A stretch of DNA of 23,548 nt from an uncultured Bacilli bacterium (GTDB taxonomy: Bacteria > Bacillota_I > Bacilli_A > RF39 > UBA660), in NCBI GenBank assembly GCA_934130405.1, contig CAKOXX010000017.1:1-23548 (forward strand), in the 5' to 3' direction. Shown piece by piece: positions 23,094-23,548 of this stretch. A model generated the notes under the pieces. The model made no database searches and was not told the origin of the DNA. It saw nothing but the letters and a program-made list of their open reading frames with translations. The stretch's first letter is position 1; every line of letters starts with the position of its first letter. Both the position numbers and the translations under genes were made by a program.

Positions 23094-23548
23094 ATTGATT
23101 CCTCCATTTCATTGCTGATTCCTTTTAATACTCTTTCATATTCATCTTGATATTTAAATTTTACTGTTATATTTCCTCCTTCGTGTACATATATACAATC
23201 AATCAATTCTTCAATAACATCTCTTGATAAATTTTTTATTTTTTTATTTCTTCTAAAATGTTCTATCCAATATGCTTCATCCTTAGCGTCTTTCAAAGCA
23301 GTTTCTATCCTTTTTTCATATTCAATAATATCTGATTGGCATTTTTCGATTTTATTTTCAAAATCATTTGATGAAGAAAGAAATTCTTCTTTTGTAATTT
23401 TACCTAGTTTCCAATTTTCATAAGACAATCTTTTTACCTTTTTCATCTTTTTAATTTTTTCTTTTAATTTCATTACATTATCTTCATATTCTTTTTTATT
23501 CGTTATAGCATTTGCATTTTTCATTTGTTTTATTGTTTTCTCTATATT
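23090..23548 (-). CDS. C-terminal part of a second large serine recombinase (partial, runs off right edge)
   Basis: The frame stays open to the right edge, so the ATG at 23522-23524 is internal and the true start lies outside. The visible 152 or so codons form a long charged coiled coil and then VIEELIDCIYVHEGGNITVKF, which parallels LIDELIEDIVIDENRNIKVIF at the end of the neighbouring recombinase. This is the C-terminal domain typical of large serine recombinases. The stop codon TGA overlaps the next ATG. Tandem coupled recombinases of this kind are known from Firmicutes elements. Confidence 0.85.
   Translation of the reverse strand, partial: NIEKTIKQMKNANAITNKKEYEDNVMKLKEKIKKMKKVKRLSYENWKLGKITKEEFLSSSNDFENKIEKCQSDIIEYEKRIETALKDAKDEAYWIEHFRRNKKIKNLSRDVIEELIDCIYVHEGGNITVKFKYQDEYERVLKGISNEMEESI

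Noticed and set aside
1..23548. CRISPR arrays, tRNA or rRNA genes
   Set aside because: No regularly spaced repeats, tRNA-like cloverleaf arms or rRNA signatures were seen on reading both strands.

Overview
The window is very AT-rich DNA from a Gram-positive, endospore-forming member of the Firmicutes/Bacilli. Three subunits of a GerA-type germinant receptor and an SspI-type small acid-soluble spore protein point to sporulation. Strong AGGAGG-type ribosome binding sites, low GC and a large serine recombinase fit the same picture. UGA works as a stop codon, so the standard bacterial code applies and this is not a UGA=Trp mollicute. The style (SipW-type signal peptides, LemA/DUF2207, compact genes) resembles uncultured gut Bacilli related to Erysipelotrichia or RF39, but the genus cannot be read from the sequence.

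Layout. 1-314 (-): start of an OmpR-type response regulator. 551-3731 (+): germinant receptor operon in A-C-B order; the C subunit lacks the lipobox cysteine. 3769-5301 (-): two orphan genes, with a decayed DUF2207 fragment between them. 5372-7852 (-): lemA and a DUF2207 membrane protein, separated by an attenuator-like hairpin. 7964-8179 (+): sspI with its terminator. 8213-10863 (-): two paralogues, one with an HExxH zinc-protease motif and one in which every such residue is replaced. 10978-14658 (-): two large surface proteins in tandem whose differences concentrate in one C-terminal segment. They are preceded by a promoter, a foldable RNA and a terminator. 14913-17301 (-): ArsR/CadC-like repressor and Zn/Cd/Pb-type P1B ATPase behind a consensus promoter with an inverted-repeat operator. 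17372-17986 (-): divergent Ham1-like NTP pyrophosphatase. 18065-20155 (-): class B penicillin-binding protein. 20235-20486 (+): small helical protein. 20495-21415 (-): ribosome-assembly GTPase RbgA. 21486-23548 (-): a large serine recombinase and the tail of a second, translationally coupled one, marking the edge of a mobile element that continues to the right.

How the genes relate. The germinant receptor and sspI are sporulation functions, and both have a forespore-like -10 box just before the ribosome binding site. The repressor-ATPase pair is a self-contained metal-resistance unit. The PBP and RbgA are housekeeping. The stretch from about 8.2 to 14.7 kb is accessory in character: two tandem paralogue pairs, each with one strikingly non-uniform region of divergence, plus an unassigned structured RNA. 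No tRNA, rRNA or CRISPR array was seen.
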